From contig OU612065.1 of NCBI GenBank assembly GCA_914767715.1, forward strand, positions 38,314,001 to 38,378,000: a DNA stretch of 64,000 nt, written 5' to 3'. The notes under the pieces are model-generated. The model made no database searches. It had not been told where the DNA came from and saw only the letters and a list, made by a program, of their open reading frames with translations. A program made the translations under genes and the position numbers. The stretch is from Membranipora membranacea. Lineage: Eukaryota > Bryozoa > Gymnolaemata > Cheilostomatida > Membraniporidae. This document shows, in pieces, positions 62,798 through 64,000 of this stretch. The stretch's first letter is position 1. Each line of letters starts with the position of its first letter.

Positions 62798-62860
62798 CCA
62801 TAGACTTAATATACACTATATAGTATATATATATCATATATAGTATATTATGTCTATGGT
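62798..62860. repeat. 63-bp hairpin element, ACCATAGAC ends
   Basis: ACCATAGACTTAATATAC at the left is nearly the inverse of GTATATTATGTCTATGGT at the right. The centre is TA-rich and itself partly palindromic. Confidence 0.75.
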
Positions 62861-62921
62861 AGATACTAAACTCAGGCAATGACAAGCTGCAAGCCTCCCC
62901 TGGCCATGCTTGACTGTCCTT

Positions 62922-62948
62922 ACCATAGACTTACTAAAAGTCTATGGT
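62922..62948. repeat. 27-bp hairpin element, ACCATAGACTT ends
   Basis: ACCATAGACTT, a 5-bp loop, then AAGTCTATGGT. CCTT flanks both sides and could be a target-site duplication. The terminal sequence is the same as in the hairpin 60 bp to the left. Confidence 0.75.
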
Positions 62949-63832
62949 CCTTACTCATTATTATTGCTGATTTTACTGTGTTTCTTTCAATGTTTTGTAG
63001 TATTCAATTAGTGCAAGAGCAGGTGAAACCTGTTTGAGCGGCTAGATATGAATCAAAGGACAATACTACTGCCACACCAGCAGGATCAGTAAATTATGGC
63101 CTGGTTGTGCAGTAGAGAAGCTGCTTTGATAAAAATCACAGCAGGACTATTCTACTACAAGGGTCTCTAACAATATTAGACTGGACAGAATGTAACCATA
63201 AAAATATTTATGCCTTCATATAGTCAGGGTCAAAGTTAACTGGTTTATCTTGGTATGGCATTAAGAAGAAGTTTAGAGTTTAGGAGTTTTAGATCAACCC
63301 ATATGTTTATCTATTAATTTCATTTGAAACAAATAAAGGTTTTTATATTTACTTCTCTGTATTTTACATTTTATAGAGAGATACAGTGGTGTAAGCAATA
63401 ACTTAGGTAAATGTTTGTGTAAATTATATGATGAAAAGGTAGAATACAATTTCTTCTTTTTCTATTAAAACATATTCTCAGAAACAAATGTGTAAGTTAT
63501 GCCCTATGAGAACACTTCAAAATTCCCATCTGTAGCCAACAGAAGAATTTGGAAAAATCAAAGCACCAGTCCGGATATTCCTGCATACCTATGCATTAAA
63601 AGTCTTGATTATAAAGAGCATTTCATTTGGCGAAAGGAGAAAAATTCTCATCAAAGTCTGCACCACACAGCTGTAAATGTATGATTGCTATTCCATACCA
63701 CTTAGCGAAAAAAAAACCTTACACAAAACATGGTATCCTATCACCCGGATCACTTCTTAAAATAAGGATGGCACAATTGGAAGAAGTTGCGTCTAAAATT
63801 TCTCATAATCTTTCTCACCTGTTATAAATCAC

Positions 63833-64000
63833 TACTCATCCATTGCACATTTACTGAAACTTCCGTCCCATTTCTTCTTCACTGGTCTCTCAGTGCGAGT
63901 GGATGTCGTGTTATTGATAGGAGAACTATCAGGTGATTCCTCAACAATGGAACCATCCCAGGCGCTCACTTTTGATTTTGTCGCTTCTCGCTTTTTATCT
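63833..64000 (-). CDS. C-terminal coding piece of an unrecognised gene (partial)
   Basis: A minus-strand frame runs in from the window edge and ends in TAG at 63833-63835. It encodes about 55 residues: a basic start (DKKREATKSK), then VSAWDGSIVEESPDSSP, a Ser/Thr-rich linker, and ERPVKKKWDGSFSKCAMDE at the C-terminus. The composition and the two WDGS motifs suggest a real nuclear or RNA-associated protein, but I cannot name the family. The 5' side is cut off by the window end. Confidence 0.6.

Larger units (their letters stand above)
60611..63832. other. AT-rich region without confident gene
   Basis: It contains CATCAT/ATCATC-rich simple sequence near 61060-61110, an 11-C run (61626-61636), GTGAAAGTTACTGTTAT repeats (62640-62745) and two hairpins (62798-62860, 62922-62948). 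One possible short exon (61242-61329) is listed separately. Other frames are too short and repeat-like to support. Confidence 0.5.

Noticed and set aside
63499-63827. Two overlapping plus-strand frames near the right edge
   Set aside because: No known motif and no splice partner. Possibly decayed transposon sequence, but nothing decisive is visible.
1-64000. CRISPR array, bacterial operons, rRNA genes
   Set aside because: No regularly spaced direct repeats of CRISPR type, no prokaryotic gene organisation and no rRNA-like sequence. The window is clearly intron-bearing animal DNA.

Overview
The window is AT-rich animal DNA. Genes are split by many GT-AG introns of about 0.1-3 kb, and non-LTR, LTR, SINE and MITE-like repeats lie in introns and between genes. 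The gene families are animal ones: a caspase domain, ankyrin repeats, LDL-receptor class A modules and alpha-2-macroglobulin/complement (TEP) proteins. I take the source to be an invertebrate metazoan but cannot place it in a phylum.

Layout. (1) Bases 1-2967, plus strand: the 3' part of an unrecognised basic, Ser/Arg/Gln-rich protein, with a poly(A) signal near 3373. (2) 2968-7800: intergenic DNA with a perfect palindrome, two inverted-repeat elements and a 9-bp minisatellite. (3) 7802-13845, plus strand: a four-exon gene for a protein of about 1631 aa in which roughly 30 long (about 40-residue) ankyrin repeats are fused to a C-terminal caspase domain; the catalytic His and Cys are present. 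(4) 15191-35135 and 35966-55428, minus strand: two head-to-tail paralogues of the thioester-protein superfamily. I reconstructed both by hand as 29 coding exons, 1574 and 1589 aa. Each has a signal peptide, an LDLa module in the bait/anaphylatoxin position, a thioester site without its Cys and Gln, and a Cys-rich hydrophobic tail. The combination resembles insect Mcr (macroglobulin complement-related). An LTR element with no recognisable coding region sits in one intron of the first copy, and a LINE fragment sits in intron 1 of the second. (5) 57313-59161: a decayed jockey/CR1-like LINE. (6) 59162-63832: repeats and no confident gene. (7) 63833-64000, minus strand: the last coding piece of a further gene.

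How the genes may relate. The ankyrin-caspase protein should be cytoplasmic. The two macroglobulins should be secreted or held at the cell surface, and without a thioester they cannot bond covalently to targets. All three belong to families used in innate immunity, cell death or junction building, but nothing in the sequence shows that they act together.

Exon boundaries were chosen by splice consensus, reading-phase continuity, paralogue alignment and family similarity. Summed coding lengths of all three complete genes are divisible by three. No transcript or database evidence was available.
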